Below, in pieces: positions 5,383-13,344 of a DNA stretch of 14,339 nucleotides. The notes under the pieces were generated by a model. That model did not search any database, was not told the origin of the DNA, and saw nothing but the letters and a program-made list of their open reading frames with translations. The stretch covers positions 1-14,339 of the forward strand of contig JAGVKY010000181.1 of NCBI GenBank assembly GCA_020050175.1, in the 5' to 3' direction. The DNA is from Parachlamydiales bacterium. GTDB lineage: Bacteria; Chlamydiota; Chlamydiia; Chlamydiales; JAJFMK01. A program made the translations under genes and the position numbers. Each line of letters begins with the position of its first letter. The stretch's first letter is position 1.

Positions 5383-8031
5383 ATGAAAGCGCTCATCATC
5401 GTTGAGTCGCCGACCAAGATCAAAACGTTAAAAAAGATTCTAGGATCTTCCTATACCTTTGAGTCTTCGATTGGTCATGTCCGCGATCTCCCAGAAAAAG
5501 CCTTCGGCGTAGATGTCGAGCATAATTTTGAGCCGACCTATGTGGTCATGCCTAGAAAAGAAGAGGTCATCCGGGCCTTAAAAAAGGCAGCCAAGGAGGT
5601 CGACATTGTCTATCTTTCTCCCGACCCTGACCGGGAAGGGGAGGCGATAGCCTGGCATATCACCCAACTTCTTCCGAAAGGGACGCCGATCAAAAGGGTC
5701 TCTTTTCAGTCGATCACAAAAAATGCCGTATTGGATGCCTTAAAACATCCGCGTGAAATTGACATGGCATTGGTCAACGCCCAGCAGGCCCGCCGCTTGC
5801 TTGACCGCCTTGTGGGTTATTCGATTTCCCCTATTCTGAATCGCCGGATCCACCGCGGCAAAGACGAATCTGTCTCTGCAGGTCGTGTTCAATCGGTCGC
5901 CTTGAGACTTGTCGTCGATCGGGAAAGAGAAATTGAGGCCTTTAAGCCTCAAGAATACTGGACCATCACCGTTCATCTTCGAACAAAAGAAGATCCGAAG
6001 CCTTTTGTTTCGACTCTTTTTTCGATTGGCGGAATCAAAGTCGAAAAAGAACCTGTTGGTGGAAAGCCCTTTTTACTTATCGACAATGAAGAGAAGGCGA
6101 AAGAGCTTGTCAATCGGCTTGACAAAGACCCTTATGATGTCACCCGCGTAGAACGGAAAGAAAGAAAACGGTCCCCTGCCCCTCCATTTATCACTTCAAC
6201 ATTGCAGCAGGAAGCTAGCCGCCACTTTGGGTTTTCGTCTTCTCGCACCATGTCGATTGCCCAGTCCCTTTACGAAGGGGTAGAGATTGGCAATGAAGGG
6301 CCGCAAGGTTTGATCACTTACATGAGGACCGACTCTGTCCGAGTTGCCGACGAAGCACTTTTTGGTGCGCGAGATTGGATTAAAGAGAATTTGGGGACTA
6401 ATTACCTTCCTGATTCTCCCCGTTTTTACACCTCAAAAAATGCCCAAGACGCTCACGAAGCGATCCGGCCTGCCGATCTCACTAGAACTCCCGAAAGTGT
6501 CGAACCTTATCTTTCTCGGGATGAATTCCGCCTTTATCAGCTGATCTGGCGCCGCTTTTTGGCCTCACAGGTTGTCCCTGCGATCTACGACACTCTTTCT
6601 TGCGATATCACGCAGAAAGATATGATTTTCCGAGCCACAGGATCGACTTTAAAATTCCGCGGTTATCTTGCCCTTTATGAAGAGCGGGTAGACGAAGAGA
6701 GTGAGAAGGAAGAGGATAAGATGCTCCCTCCTTTGGAAGAGGGACAAAAACTTCTCTTTATGGATCTGCAAAAAGAGCAGTCCTTCACTCGTCCTCCTCC
6801 AAGATATACCGAAGCCTCTCTTGTCAAAGAGTTGGAAAAGTCTGGCATTGGACGTCCATCGACCTACACGTCGATCATGAATAAGATTCAGAGCCGTTCT
6901 TACACTGTTAAAGAACAGGGGCGCTTAAAGCCGACCGAACTTGGTTGCGTCGTTTCCGATCTTTTGGTAGCGAATTTCCAAGAGATCATGAGGATTGACT
7001 TTACAGCCCAAATGGAAGATGCCTTAGAAGAGGTTGCTGCCAATAAGCGGGAGTGGAGAGATCTCTTACAGGTCTTTTGGGACAAGTTTGCCCCGACTGT
7101 AGAAGAAGCTAAGACTGAAGCTTTTATCCCTAAAATTGCGACAGAACTTGAATGCCCAAAATGTCACATGGGCAAACTCCAAAAAGTTTGGTCGAAATCG
7201 AAGTATTTCTATGGGTGCGATCGTTATCCCGATTGCGATTTTACAGCTCCTTTAGAAGAGGTCCATTTTGACAAATCTCTTTATGCTGAAGATTTCGATT
7301 GGCATCAAAAGTGCCCGAAAGATGGCGGTGAGATGAAATTACGTTTTGGAAAATTCGGCCCATTCCTTGGATGCACGAACTATCCAGAATGCAAAGGGAT
7401 CGTCAATATCCCTAAAAAGGGAGAGGCCGTATTAAAAGAGGAAGATCTTCCTCCCTGCCCAGCCATTGAATGCCCAGGCCATATGGTGGCCCGCCGTTCC
7501 CGTTTTGGCAAGACCTTCTATTCCTGCTCGACCTATCCTGATTGTGACGTGATCGTCAACGATATAGAACAGCTCGAAGAAAAATACCCCAATCATCCTC
7601 GCACCGCCTACATCAAGAAGAAAAAGACCTTCAAGGGCAAAGGAAAGGGGAAAGAAGCAGAAACTCCAGAAAAGAAACCCGCTACTAAAAAGACCACGAC
7701 CAAAAAAGCTTCAACCAAGAAAGCGGCTGAGAAGAAGACAGCTACTAAAAAACCGGCTGCGAAAAAGACTAGGAAAAGCGCTCCTCTTTCCATCTCTCCA
7801 GCCTTGAAAACTTTCCTCGGCAAGGAAGAAGTTTCTCGTCAGGAAGTTCTGAAAGATATTTGGGCCTACATCAAAGAGAGAGATCTGCAGGATCCGAAGA
7901 ACAAGCGAAGAATCATTCCTGACGAAAAGCTAGGCGCACTCCTTGGAGAGAAGTCGGGCTTCGACATGATGAAACTCGCCGTCTTGTTATCCCCTCACCT
8001 CAAATCCGACGAGCCTGCAGAGTCCGGATAA
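5383..8031 (+). CDS. topA: DNA topoisomerase I with C-terminal SWIB domain
   Basis: Type IA topoisomerase that relaxes negative supercoils through a transient 5'-phosphotyrosine link. The TOPRIM domain opens with IIVESPTK (E8) and carries DPDREGEA (D81, D83). The catalytic Tyr is Y313 in TYMRTDS. Three zinc-ribbon repeats follow (about 591-618, 644-670, 692-721); the second has a single Cys in its first half (CPKDGG), so it may bind zinc poorly. Residues 744-799 are a Lys/Ala/Thr linker with repeated ATKK/STKK/AAKK units like histone H1 tails. Residues 803-875 form a SWIB domain (SISPALKTFLG...KNKRRIIPDEKLGALLG). The TopA-SWIB fusion is characteristic of Chlamydiae. It starts 43 bases after dprA, and no strong ribosome site is visible before ATG 5383. 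Confidence 0.97.
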   Translation: MKALIIVESPTKIKTLKKILGSSYTFESSIGHVRDLPEKAFGVDVEHNFEPTYVVMPRKEEVIRALKKAAKEVDIVYLSPDPDREGEAIAWHITQLLPKGTPIKRVSFQSITKNAVLDALKHPREIDMALVNAQQARRLLDRLVGYSISPILNRRIHRGKDESVSAGRVQSVALRLVVDREREIEAFKPQEYWTITVHLRTKEDPKPFVSTLFSIGGIKVEKEPVGGKPFLLIDNEEKAKELVNRLDKDPYDVTRVERKERKRSPAPPFITSTLQQEASRHFGFSSSRTMSIAQSLYEGVEIGNEGPQGLITYMRTDSVRVADEALFGARDWIKENLGTNYLPDSPRFYTSKNAQDAHEAIRPADLTRTPESVEPYLSRDEFRLYQLIWRRFLASQVVPAIYDTLSCDITQKDMIFRATGSTLKFRGYLALYEERVDEESEKEEDKMLPPLEEGQKLLFMDLQKEQSFTRPPPRYTEASLVKELEKSGIGRPSTYTSIMNKIQSRSYTVKEQGRLKPTELGCVVSDLLVANFQEIMRIDFTAQMEDALEEVAANKREWRDLLQVFWDKFAPTVEEAKTEAFIPKIATELECPKCHMGKLQKVWSKSKYFYGCDRYPDCDFTAPLEEVHFDKSLYAEDFDWHQKCPKDGGEMKLRFGKFGPFLGCTNYPECKGIVNIPKKGEAVLKEEDLPPCPAIECPGHMVARRSRFGKTFYSCSTYPDCDVIVNDIEQLEEKYPNHPRTAYIKKKKTFKGKGKGKEAETPEKKPATKKTTTKKASTKKAAEKKTATKKPAAKKTRKSAPLSISPALKTFLGKEEVSRQEVLKDIWAYIKERDLQDPKNKRRIIPDEKLGALLGEKSGFDMMKLAVLLSPHLKSDEPAESG

Positions 8032-8143
8032 ACTTAACTGCAAAGAGCCTTCGTCTTTTCAGAATTGTGTGAGAGTAGCGGGATTGGATTTAAATCAAAC
8101 GATGATGCCCTCGAGCTATCCGCGCAGACGAATCCTCAGATGT
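8032..8143. other. Convergent intergenic spacer between topA and the NYN gene
   Basis: No gene is seen. AAAGA (8042-8046) and TCTTT (8054-8058) could form a weak 5-bp hairpin usable in both directions, far weaker than the one at 2301-2334. A perfect palindrome, GATTTAAATC, lies at 8087-8096. No convincing terminator or RNA gene can be supported. Confidence 0.5.
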
Positions 8144-8659
8144 TTAACTTTGGGGGTTTTCTGGCTTGTCTTGGAGGCGGTCGTTGAAGACCTTTTCGTA
8201 CCAAGAAATGGTACCCTCTTTCATGAAAGATTTGGCGGGCGCGTAGGTCAACTTTTTCTGAGATTCTTTCTTTTTAATTTTGTTCTTCCTAAGCCAGGTG
8301 TAAAAAGCGGGAGTGGAGAGAGTTTTAGCGCCACGAATGGCTGACCTTTTAGACAAATCACGGTCAGACGTCACGACGATGAAGTTAGAAGAGCCTCTTT
8401 CGTTCAGCATGTAAATAATGTGATCGTCAGCAGTAACACCCTTGTCTGTAAAAAGGATCTCTAGCGAATCGAAATGGCTTTGTGCCAGAGGATCATCTGT
8501 CCACGTGGCATCAAAAATGAGCGTAATATCGAGATTGCGCCTTTTGGCATGGGTGTTAACCTCATGGATCAAAAGTTCACGCTCTCTCTCTAAATTCTCA
8601 CCTTTCAGACACCAAAAAAGGAGATTATAGGCGTCAACGAGAAAATGTTGGGTAGTCAC
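8144..8659 (-). CDS. YacP-like NYN-domain ribonuclease (predicted)
   Basis: Single-domain protein of the NYN/PIN-like nuclease fold, closest in pattern to the YacP group (B. subtilis Rae1, a ribosome-associated mRNA endonuclease). Visible acidic motifs are FLVDAYNLLF (D9, N12), LIFDATW (D50), TADDHIIYML (D78, D79) and VVTSDRDLS (D99, D101), followed by IRGAKTLSTPAFYTWL, as in the family. After residue 124 there is a basic helix (RKNKIKKKESQKK) that could contact RNA or the ribosome. The start is GTG 8659, overlapping the rdgB stop (GTGA), so translation is probably coupled. It is the last gene of the greA-rdgB-NYN operon. Whether it acts like Rae1 is inference. Confidence 0.85.
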   Translation of the reverse strand: MTTQHFLVDAYNLLFWCLKGENLERERELLIHEVNTHAKRRNLDITLIFDATWTDDPLAQSHFDSLEILFTDKGVTADDHIIYMLNERGSSNFIVVTSDRDLSKRSAIRGAKTLSTPAFYTWLRKNKIKKKESQKKLTYAPAKSFMKEGTISWYEKVFNDRLQDKPENPQS

Positions 8660-9255
8660 AATTTCAGACTTTCCCAGGACAGCATCAGCTTGTCAAAAGC
8701 TTTTCGCCGATGGGAAATGCGGTTTTTAGTCTGCTCGTCGAGCTCCGCAAAGGTCTTATTAGATTCAAGTTTTTGAAAGAGAGGATCATAGCCGAAACCA
8801 TTTCTTCCCCTTTCAGCTTCTACAATGGTCCCTTCAACTTTTCCCCTGGCCACAATTTTGACCCCTTCTGGGGAGGCAAGAACTAAGACACACTCGAAAT
8901 AGGCCGAACGATGAAGACCCTCAAGGCCTTCCATTTCCCTGATCAGTTTTTTCCTGTTATCAAAATCTGTCGCTCCGGGCCCGGCATAGCGGGCAGAATA
9001 GACGCCTGGGCGCCCCTCTAAAGCAGGAACAACTAAACCCGAATCATCTGCAAGAGCAAAACCGCCTAAATCCTTAGCAGCAGCCAAAGCTTTTAACTTA
9101 GCATTTTCCTCGAAGGTAGTTCCAGTCTCTTCCGGGACGGGATAATGAGGAAAAGCCCTAAGTGTAATCAGATCCACGGTTGGGGCAAATGCTTTAAAAA
9201 TAGCCCGAAACTCTGCTAATTTATGCGGATTATGGGTGGCTAAAATGACTTCCAA
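8656..9255 (-). CDS. rdgB: dITP/XTP pyrophosphatase (RdgB/HAM1 family)
   Basis: Hydrolyses non-canonical purine NTPs (dITP, XTP) to the monophosphates plus pyrophosphate, keeping them out of DNA and RNA. Motifs are complete: LATHNPHKLAEF (5-16), EETGTTFEENAKLKA (42-56), LADDSGL (68-74), ALEGRPGVYSARYAG (78-92), GRNGFGYDPLF and the C-terminal NRISHRRKAF. I place the start at TTG 9255 (MEVILATHN...) rather than ATG 9333: the family begins just before this strand, the longer form would add 26 residues lying wholly inside the greA coding region, and the TTG sits 4 bases after the greA stop. The length of 199 residues is normal. Confidence 0.95.
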   Translation of the reverse strand: MEVILATHNPHKLAEFRAIFKAFAPTVDLITLRAFPHYPVPEETGTTFEENAKLKALAAAKDLGGFALADDSGLVVPALEGRPGVYSARYAGPGATDFDNRKKLIREMEGLEGLHRSAYFECVLVLASPEGVKIVARGKVEGTIVEAERGRNGFGYDPLFQKLESNKTFAELDEQTKNRISHRRKAFDKLMLSWESLKL

Positions 9256-9259
9256 GTCT

Positions 9260-11428
9260 TTACTTAACAGCCTCGTCAAAAATCGTTGAGATGTGCCCGA
9301 CCTTATACTCCTCTCCTTTAAAGGAGAAGGCATCTCCTAAAGCTCTACCCATCATAGCCTGAGCCAAGGGGGACTGTGATGACAAAATACCGTTATCAGC
9401 ATCGGCGTCCCAAGGGCCTAAAATGGTATAGGTAGATTCTTCTCCTTTTGAATCAACGAGAGTGATGACATTCCCAATCCCGATTTCATCGGTTTCGACA
9501 TCTTCCTTAGTAATGACACGGGCTTTTTGAAGCTCGCGTGAGAGGCGTCCCATCTCTTCTTGCAACCTGGCACGACGTTCTTTTGCGAATTTGAATTCAG
9601 AGTTTTCGCGGAGATCTCCAAGAGCACGAGCTGCCTCGATTTCTTTCGAATTATCCACTGTTTCGGTCGTTGCAATATGCTTGATCCGCTCTTGCATTTT
9701 GCGCAAAGCCTCTTCGGTGGTCCAAAAAATAAGGGGATCGAGACGTTCTTTTTTCTTCTTTTTCTGATCCAAAGAGGGGTCAACAACGGCCGCAAGAGAA
9801 CGGAGAATTTTTACATCTTGCTCAGAGAACGAATTGCACTTAGAGGCAAGAAGAATGAACTCTTTTAAAAATTCTGTTGGTGCGTCTTGGATAACTTGAC
9901 GAACAACTTCGTATCTCTTTCCAGAAAGGATGTTGAAAATCTTTCTAGCCAGTTCTTTATGTTGCGGTTGATTTTCTATCGATGAGAGTAGAAGGAGTAA
10001 AGTCTCCAAGACCTTATAGCCGCCCTCTCTTCCACCATGGGGAATCTCATCCCCTTGGACAACTTTTTGGAAATACCATACAAAAAAGTCAGGAGCCTGA
10101 TCAGGCTTTTTAAGGACTTTTTCCAAAGCTTGGATGAATTTAGTTTTGCCTGGCTCTTCAGAAAGAAGACTTTTCAAAAGATAATCACGGATCATTCCTG
10201 GCTGGGATTTGAGCAAGAGAGAGAGGAAAATATCATCCCAGTTCTTTTTAGCTTGCTGAACGACTTGAAGAGCACGCTTTTTAAGGGCTAAAACTTCAAT
10301 CGCATCGAGGACTTTTTCAAGATTTTCAACACGGGCAACACCTTCTTGTACAGTGTGACCAGGGACTTGTCGATCAAGGTACTGCTCAAGGAAGAGGGCT
10401 AGCTGCAAATCAGCTTCAGGCAGAACTCCCTTCTCTTTCATTTTTTCGAGGAGAATCGATTCTATGCTCGATTTGATTTTTTCCTCTTTTAAAGCCTGAG
10501 GGTAATCACGAATAAAACTATAAAGAGCCGGGATAAAGGCGTTTAAATCGCCTTTTTTGCTAAAAACACCTTCTGCCTCATCTTGAAGGCTTTTTTCCTT
10601 AGTGCGGAGCGAAAAACGATCTTTTGTTGACTCAGGTACTGCGATCATCGAATCTTTTTTCAAACGGGCACGCGATGCTTGCCACCACTTGGCCCATTCC
10701 TTATCAGGGATCACTAGCTCAACGAGCTCATCTTTGATCTCTTGCGCACTTTTTGGACCGAGATCTTTCAAAAGAAGTTTTAAAATAGGAAGGGAATCTT
10801 CTCTGGCTTGCGCTTCTAGCAAATCGGGATTTGCAAAACGGCGAGCTAAAAAGCCATCCTTAGAAAGAGGTTCCAATGTTTTAAAAGCATTGGCAAAGGA
10901 AAAGTCTTTTTTGCCACTGACATTTTCAAACTCAATAGTTAGCTGTTCTCTAACAAACGACAGATCGAGGATTTCCCCTGTTCCCCACCCCGATGTGTGA
11001 TAAACAAAATTTCCTTTCGCAAGGTGAACGAGCAGATCAAATTTTCGGAGAGCCCCCTGGAAATTGTCGCCCTTCAAGCCAACCAATCGTATCCCTTCTT
11101 TGAAATAGGGATGGTTGCCGTGTCTATCTGTTACTACTTGGGTAGCCAGCTCTTTTAAAGCTTCGCTATTTGTCGTCTCAAAATCGAAAATCATCCGAAG
11201 AACTTCGTACGATTCTTCTTTATCGCTGATCGTTCTCCACATAGGGAGAAGCCCTTCGACTATGGCCCCGAAAGGAAGTTTGAGGTCTGAATGTTTTATA
11301 AGGTTAAGAATTTCTTTTAGTTCTGCGGCGTCGGTCGTATCGACGGTCAGATATTCTTCCCAGAGCTCCAAGAAGCGAGGAAAATTTCTCTCCGAAAGCC
11401 GTACCTGGAACTCTTTAATGTACCCCAT
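9260..11428 (-). CDS. greA: Transcription elongation factor GreA with a ~560-residue N-terminal extension
   Basis: The C-terminal ~160 residues are a complete Gre factor: an N-terminal coiled coil bearing LGDLRENSEFKFAKERR (acidic tip residues D605, E608), then the FKBP-like domain (IGIGNVITLVD ... GILSSQSPLAQAMMG ... EEYKVGHI). It would insert into the RNA polymerase secondary channel and stimulate transcript cleavage. The first ~560 residues are mostly helical. They include a short beta-rich segment (138-180, NFVYHTSGWGTGEIL ... LTIEFENV) resembling an SH3/Tudor-like fold, and a Trp motif, EWAKWWQASRARLKK (244-258). Chlamydial GreA is known to be similarly long. The start ATG 11428 has AGAGGTG 4 bases upstream. 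First gene of the operon with rdgB and the NYN gene. Confidence 0.95.
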   Translation of the reverse strand: MGYIKEFQVRLSERNFPRFLELWEEYLTVDTTDAAELKEILNLIKHSDLKLPFGAIVEGLLPMWRTISDKEESYEVLRMIFDFETTNSEALKELATQVVTDRHGNHPYFKEGIRLVGLKGDNFQGALRKFDLLVHLAKGNFVYHTSGWGTGEILDLSFVREQLTIEFENVSGKKDFSFANAFKTLEPLSKDGFLARRFANPDLLEAQAREDSLPILKLLLKDLGPKSAQEIKDELVELVIPDKEWAKWWQASRARLKKDSMIAVPESTKDRFSLRTKEKSLQDEAEGVFSKKGDLNAFIPALYSFIRDYPQALKEEKIKSSIESILLEKMKEKGVLPEADLQLALFLEQYLDRQVPGHTVQEGVARVENLEKVLDAIEVLALKKRALQVVQQAKKNWDDIFLSLLLKSQPGMIRDYLLKSLLSEEPGKTKFIQALEKVLKKPDQAPDFFVWYFQKVVQGDEIPHGGREGGYKVLETLLLLLSSIENQPQHKELARKIFNILSGKRYEVVRQVIQDAPTEFLKEFILLASKCNSFSEQDVKILRSLAAVVDPSLDQKKKKKERLDPLIFWTTEEALRKMQERIKHIATTETVDNSKEIEAARALGDLRENSEFKFAKERRARLQEEMGRLSRELQKARVITKEDVETDEIGIGNVITLVDSKGEESTYTILGPWDADADNGILSSQSPLAQAMMGRALGDAFSFKGEEYKVGHISTIFDEAVK

Positions 11429-11458
11429 TCAACACCTCTAAAACATGAATTGTGAGGG

Positions 11459-11464
11459 ATTATA
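11459..11464 (-). promoter_or_regulatory. -10 element (TATAAT) of the greA operon
   Basis: A perfect TATAAT on the minus strand ends 30 bases before the greA start, giving a leader of about 24 bases that contains AGAGGTG. The hexamer at 17 bases upstream (TAGTAA) is a poor -35. The plus strand reads TATAAG at 11461-11466, which could serve the divergent gene, so regulation of the two may overlap. Confidence 0.5.
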
Positions 11465-11505
11465 AGATCATTTTTGATAAATTACTAGTACTGGCTGAGG
11501 TTCTT

Positions 11506-12558
11506 ATGTTGTTTTTGCTCTTTACCGTTGGATTTTTAGCAGCTCACCCCAATGGGGGATCTCACTTCGCAGCACTTGGCGAGGTTTTGCAGGAAAATGG
11601 GATTTCCTATGTTGCCTATGGAGCCGACCAATCAAGAGCGAAAATGGAGGGGAGGATCGAGTTTGTCGACATCAGCGAAGAGATCCCCCTTTCACAACTA
11701 GATGAAGCAAAGCTGAAAGATAAAGCCAACTCCCTTGCCCATCAAATCTCAAAAGAAGCTGACCTTTTGCTGGTCGATGTCGGCACTCCTTTTTCCAAAT
11801 ATGTTGTTGAAGCCTTGAAGGCTAAAAATGTCGAAGTGTGGCCCTATTATGATAATTTTGAAGCGATGCCCCCTGGTGATTATGGAATAATTTCAAAGGA
11901 AATTATTCAATTGGCCGGAAGAGCTCTTTATGCAAGCGCCAAACTTTCCGATGAATTTGGCATTGGTTATTACCCTTTAGAAGAAATGGATGAGATCTAT
12001 GCCCTAAAAGGGGCAAAGGAAAAGAAAAACAGTTTCTTCGAAAAGCATCATCTAGACCCCTCTCTACCTCTGATGGTTTTTTTGGGAGGAGCTTCAGATG
12101 TTTATGCGGATGCCTTTTCAACTTTTGTGGAGGCAATTGGAGTTGGGATTCCGGGCTGGAACATTCTCCTTCAACGCCATCCCAGAGCTGAAGAAGAAGG
12201 GATAAGGGATGCTTTAATGATTCAGGGTGGTCCCATTACCCTTTCAACGTCGCCATTTAATGAAGTATTAGCTTACGCAGATATGGTGGGTTATTATCAA
12301 ACAACTGCAGCATTCAGAAGTATTTTATTAGGGACACCTACTTTCGAATGGGGAGGTTTTTCGGATTGTTTTGTTTATACTGGCCTAATTCCACAAATCA
12401 ATCATCGAATAGAATTAGAACGATTTTTAAATTCCCCCTACTGTCCCCTTCCAAATGTGGGTCTAAAACTTGTCGGCTTTTCAGAGGATTGGCGAGAGAG
12501 GTGGCTCAGGTTTGTTGAGCTACTCCGACTTCTTGTTGAAGAGGAGAAGTCATTATGA
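11506..12558 (+). CDS. Predicted GT-B-fold glycosyltransferase-like protein
   Basis: Exact family not recognised. I choose ATG 11506, preceded by GAGG at 5 bases, over GTG 11452 just downstream of the greA start, which has no ribosome site. The 350 residues open with a hydrophobic strand and Gly-rich loop (FTVGFLAAHPNGGSHFAALGEVL), as in the first Rossmann half of GT-B enzymes. The second half has LPLMVFLGGASD, WNILLQRHPRAEEEG (a His-Pro after a strand), FNEVLAYADMVGYYQTTAAFRSILLGTPTFEWGG, and a C-terminal helix returning to the start. The 'DMVxxxxTTAxxxxxLLGTP' arrangement matches nucleotide-sugar sites of GT-B enzymes. Donor and acceptor are unknown. It precedes pal and murI by 78 bases or more, so a cell-envelope role is a reasonable inference. 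Confidence 0.65.
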   Translation: MLFLLFTVGFLAAHPNGGSHFAALGEVLQENGISYVAYGADQSRAKMEGRIEFVDISEEIPLSQLDEAKLKDKANSLAHQISKEADLLLVDVGTPFSKYVVEALKAKNVEVWPYYDNFEAMPPGDYGIISKEIIQLAGRALYASAKLSDEFGIGYYPLEEMDEIYALKGAKEKKNSFFEKHHLDPSLPLMVFLGGASDVYADAFSTFVEAIGVGIPGWNILLQRHPRAEEEGIRDALMIQGGPITLSTSPFNEVLAYADMVGYYQTTAAFRSILLGTPTFEWGGFSDCFVYTGLIPQINHRIELERFLNSPYCPLPNVGLKLVGFSEDWRERWLRFVELLRLLVEEEKSL

Positions 12559-12575
12559 TAGGATGCTCAATTTGA

Positions 12576-12596
12576 GGATCTCATAGAGAGAGATCC
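12576..12596 (+). other. Short hairpin between the GT-like gene and pal
   Basis: GGATCTC (12576-12582) and GAGATCC (12590-12596) form a perfect 7-bp stem with a 7-base loop, followed by GTTTTAT. Four T make a weak terminator at best. It could attenuate read-through or be an mRNA processing or stabilising element ahead of pal. Confidence 0.4.
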
Positions 12597-12636
12597 GTTT
12601 TATATGACATCCAAGACCTTTTTTCAAGAGGCCTCT

Positions 12637-13338
12637 ATGAGACTTCCTTCCTTATTCTTTGCTGTTGTCATGATCATGACCTCTGGCTGCTACCGTTCTA
12701 CCGATGAAGTATGGGATGACACCTTGACTTGCGGTCACCACATGGGGAGAGGCATTGATTCCCTAGGTGGCAAGGGAGGCGATTCCCGCCAAGTGCAATG
12801 CTCAGATGATTTTTATGCCATGGATGATCAGGCTTATCCCTATTCTCCCGACTTGATGCCTTATTTGGAAGAGGGGGAGTTCTCCGATATTTATTGCATG
12901 GCGGATGTTCGCCCTTCCAAGCATTCTCCTGGAGATCCGGGCAGTTCAATTCCAGGTGTCGAAGGATTCAAAGAGCCTTCTGCCGACGCTGTTTATTCCA
13001 AAATCTTCCGTCCAGTTTATTTCGACTATAATAGTAACCAGATCAAAGGGCAGGAAAATTTACAGATCTTGCAAAACATTGCCTCCTACATGCAACAACA
13101 TCCTAATGTCTATGTCTTTGTCGAAGGACATTGTGACAAAAGGGGACCCGAAGCTTATAACTTTGCTTTAGGTTCACGCCGTAGTAATGAAGTCAGAAAC
13201 TATTTGATTGGCGAAGGCGTTAGCCCAGACCATCTTTTCACCATTTCTTATGGAAAAGAGAGGCTTCTTGCCATGGGAGATGATGATGCTTCTCACCGGA
13301 TGAATCGAAGAGATGCTTTTAAAATTTACGAAAAATAA
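12637..13338 (+). CDS. pal: Peptidoglycan-associated lipoprotein Pal (OmpA-C domain)
   Basis: Outer-membrane lipoprotein that holds the envelope to peptidoglycan and works with the Tol system. The start is ATG 12637, with AAGAGG 5 bases upstream; the longer frame from ATG 12604 lacks a ribosome site and would bury the signal peptide. Signal peptide MRLPSLFFAVVMIMTSG is followed by Cys18, a relaxed lipobox (TSGC, Thr instead of Leu at -3). Residues 19-120 are a variable linker with Cys at 32, 55 and 87. The OmpA-C domain spans about 124-233: VYFDYNSNQIKG, VEGHCDKRGPEAYNFALGSRRS (D167 and R182 at the diaminopimelate-binding positions), ISYGKERL, NRRDAFKI. Cys166 replaces the usual Thr. It is followed 6 bases later by the LysM gene, as in Chlamydiaceae. 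Confidence 0.93.
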   Translation: MRLPSLFFAVVMIMTSGCYRSTDEVWDDTLTCGHHMGRGIDSLGGKGGDSRQVQCSDDFYAMDDQAYPYSPDLMPYLEEGEFSDIYCMADVRPSKHSPGDPGSSIPGVEGFKEPSADAVYSKIFRPVYFDYNSNQIKGQENLQILQNIASYMQQHPNVYVFVEGHCDKRGPEAYNFALGSRRSNEVRNYLIGEGVSPDHLFTISYGKERLLAMGDDDASHRMNRRDAFKIYEK

Positions 13339-13344
13339 ATTGTA

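Noticed and set aside
7608..7823. Minus-strand open frame rich in Phe/Val/Ala opposite the topA linker
   Set aside because: It is the complement of the Lys/Ala/Thr-rich linker; the hydrophobic composition is a mirror effect, not a membrane protein.
8069..8143. tRNA- or tmRNA-like fragment in the spacer after topA (GACGAATCC on plus; TTTAAATCC...CCCGCTACTC on minus)
   Set aside because: No acceptor-stem pairing, no anticodon arm and no canonical TTCRA T-loop could be laid out on either strand.
9256..9333. ATG 9333 as the rdgB start
   Set aside because: It adds 26 residues lying entirely within greA coding sequence, ahead of the conserved LATHNPHK strand.
10602..11000. Plus-strand open frame within greA
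   Set aside because: A shadow of a strongly supported gene: Ser/Arg-rich composition, no domain, no ribosome site.
12604..12636. ATG 12604 as the pal start
   Set aside because: It has no ribosome site and would place polar residues before the lipoprotein signal. ATG 12637 has AAGAGG at the right distance.
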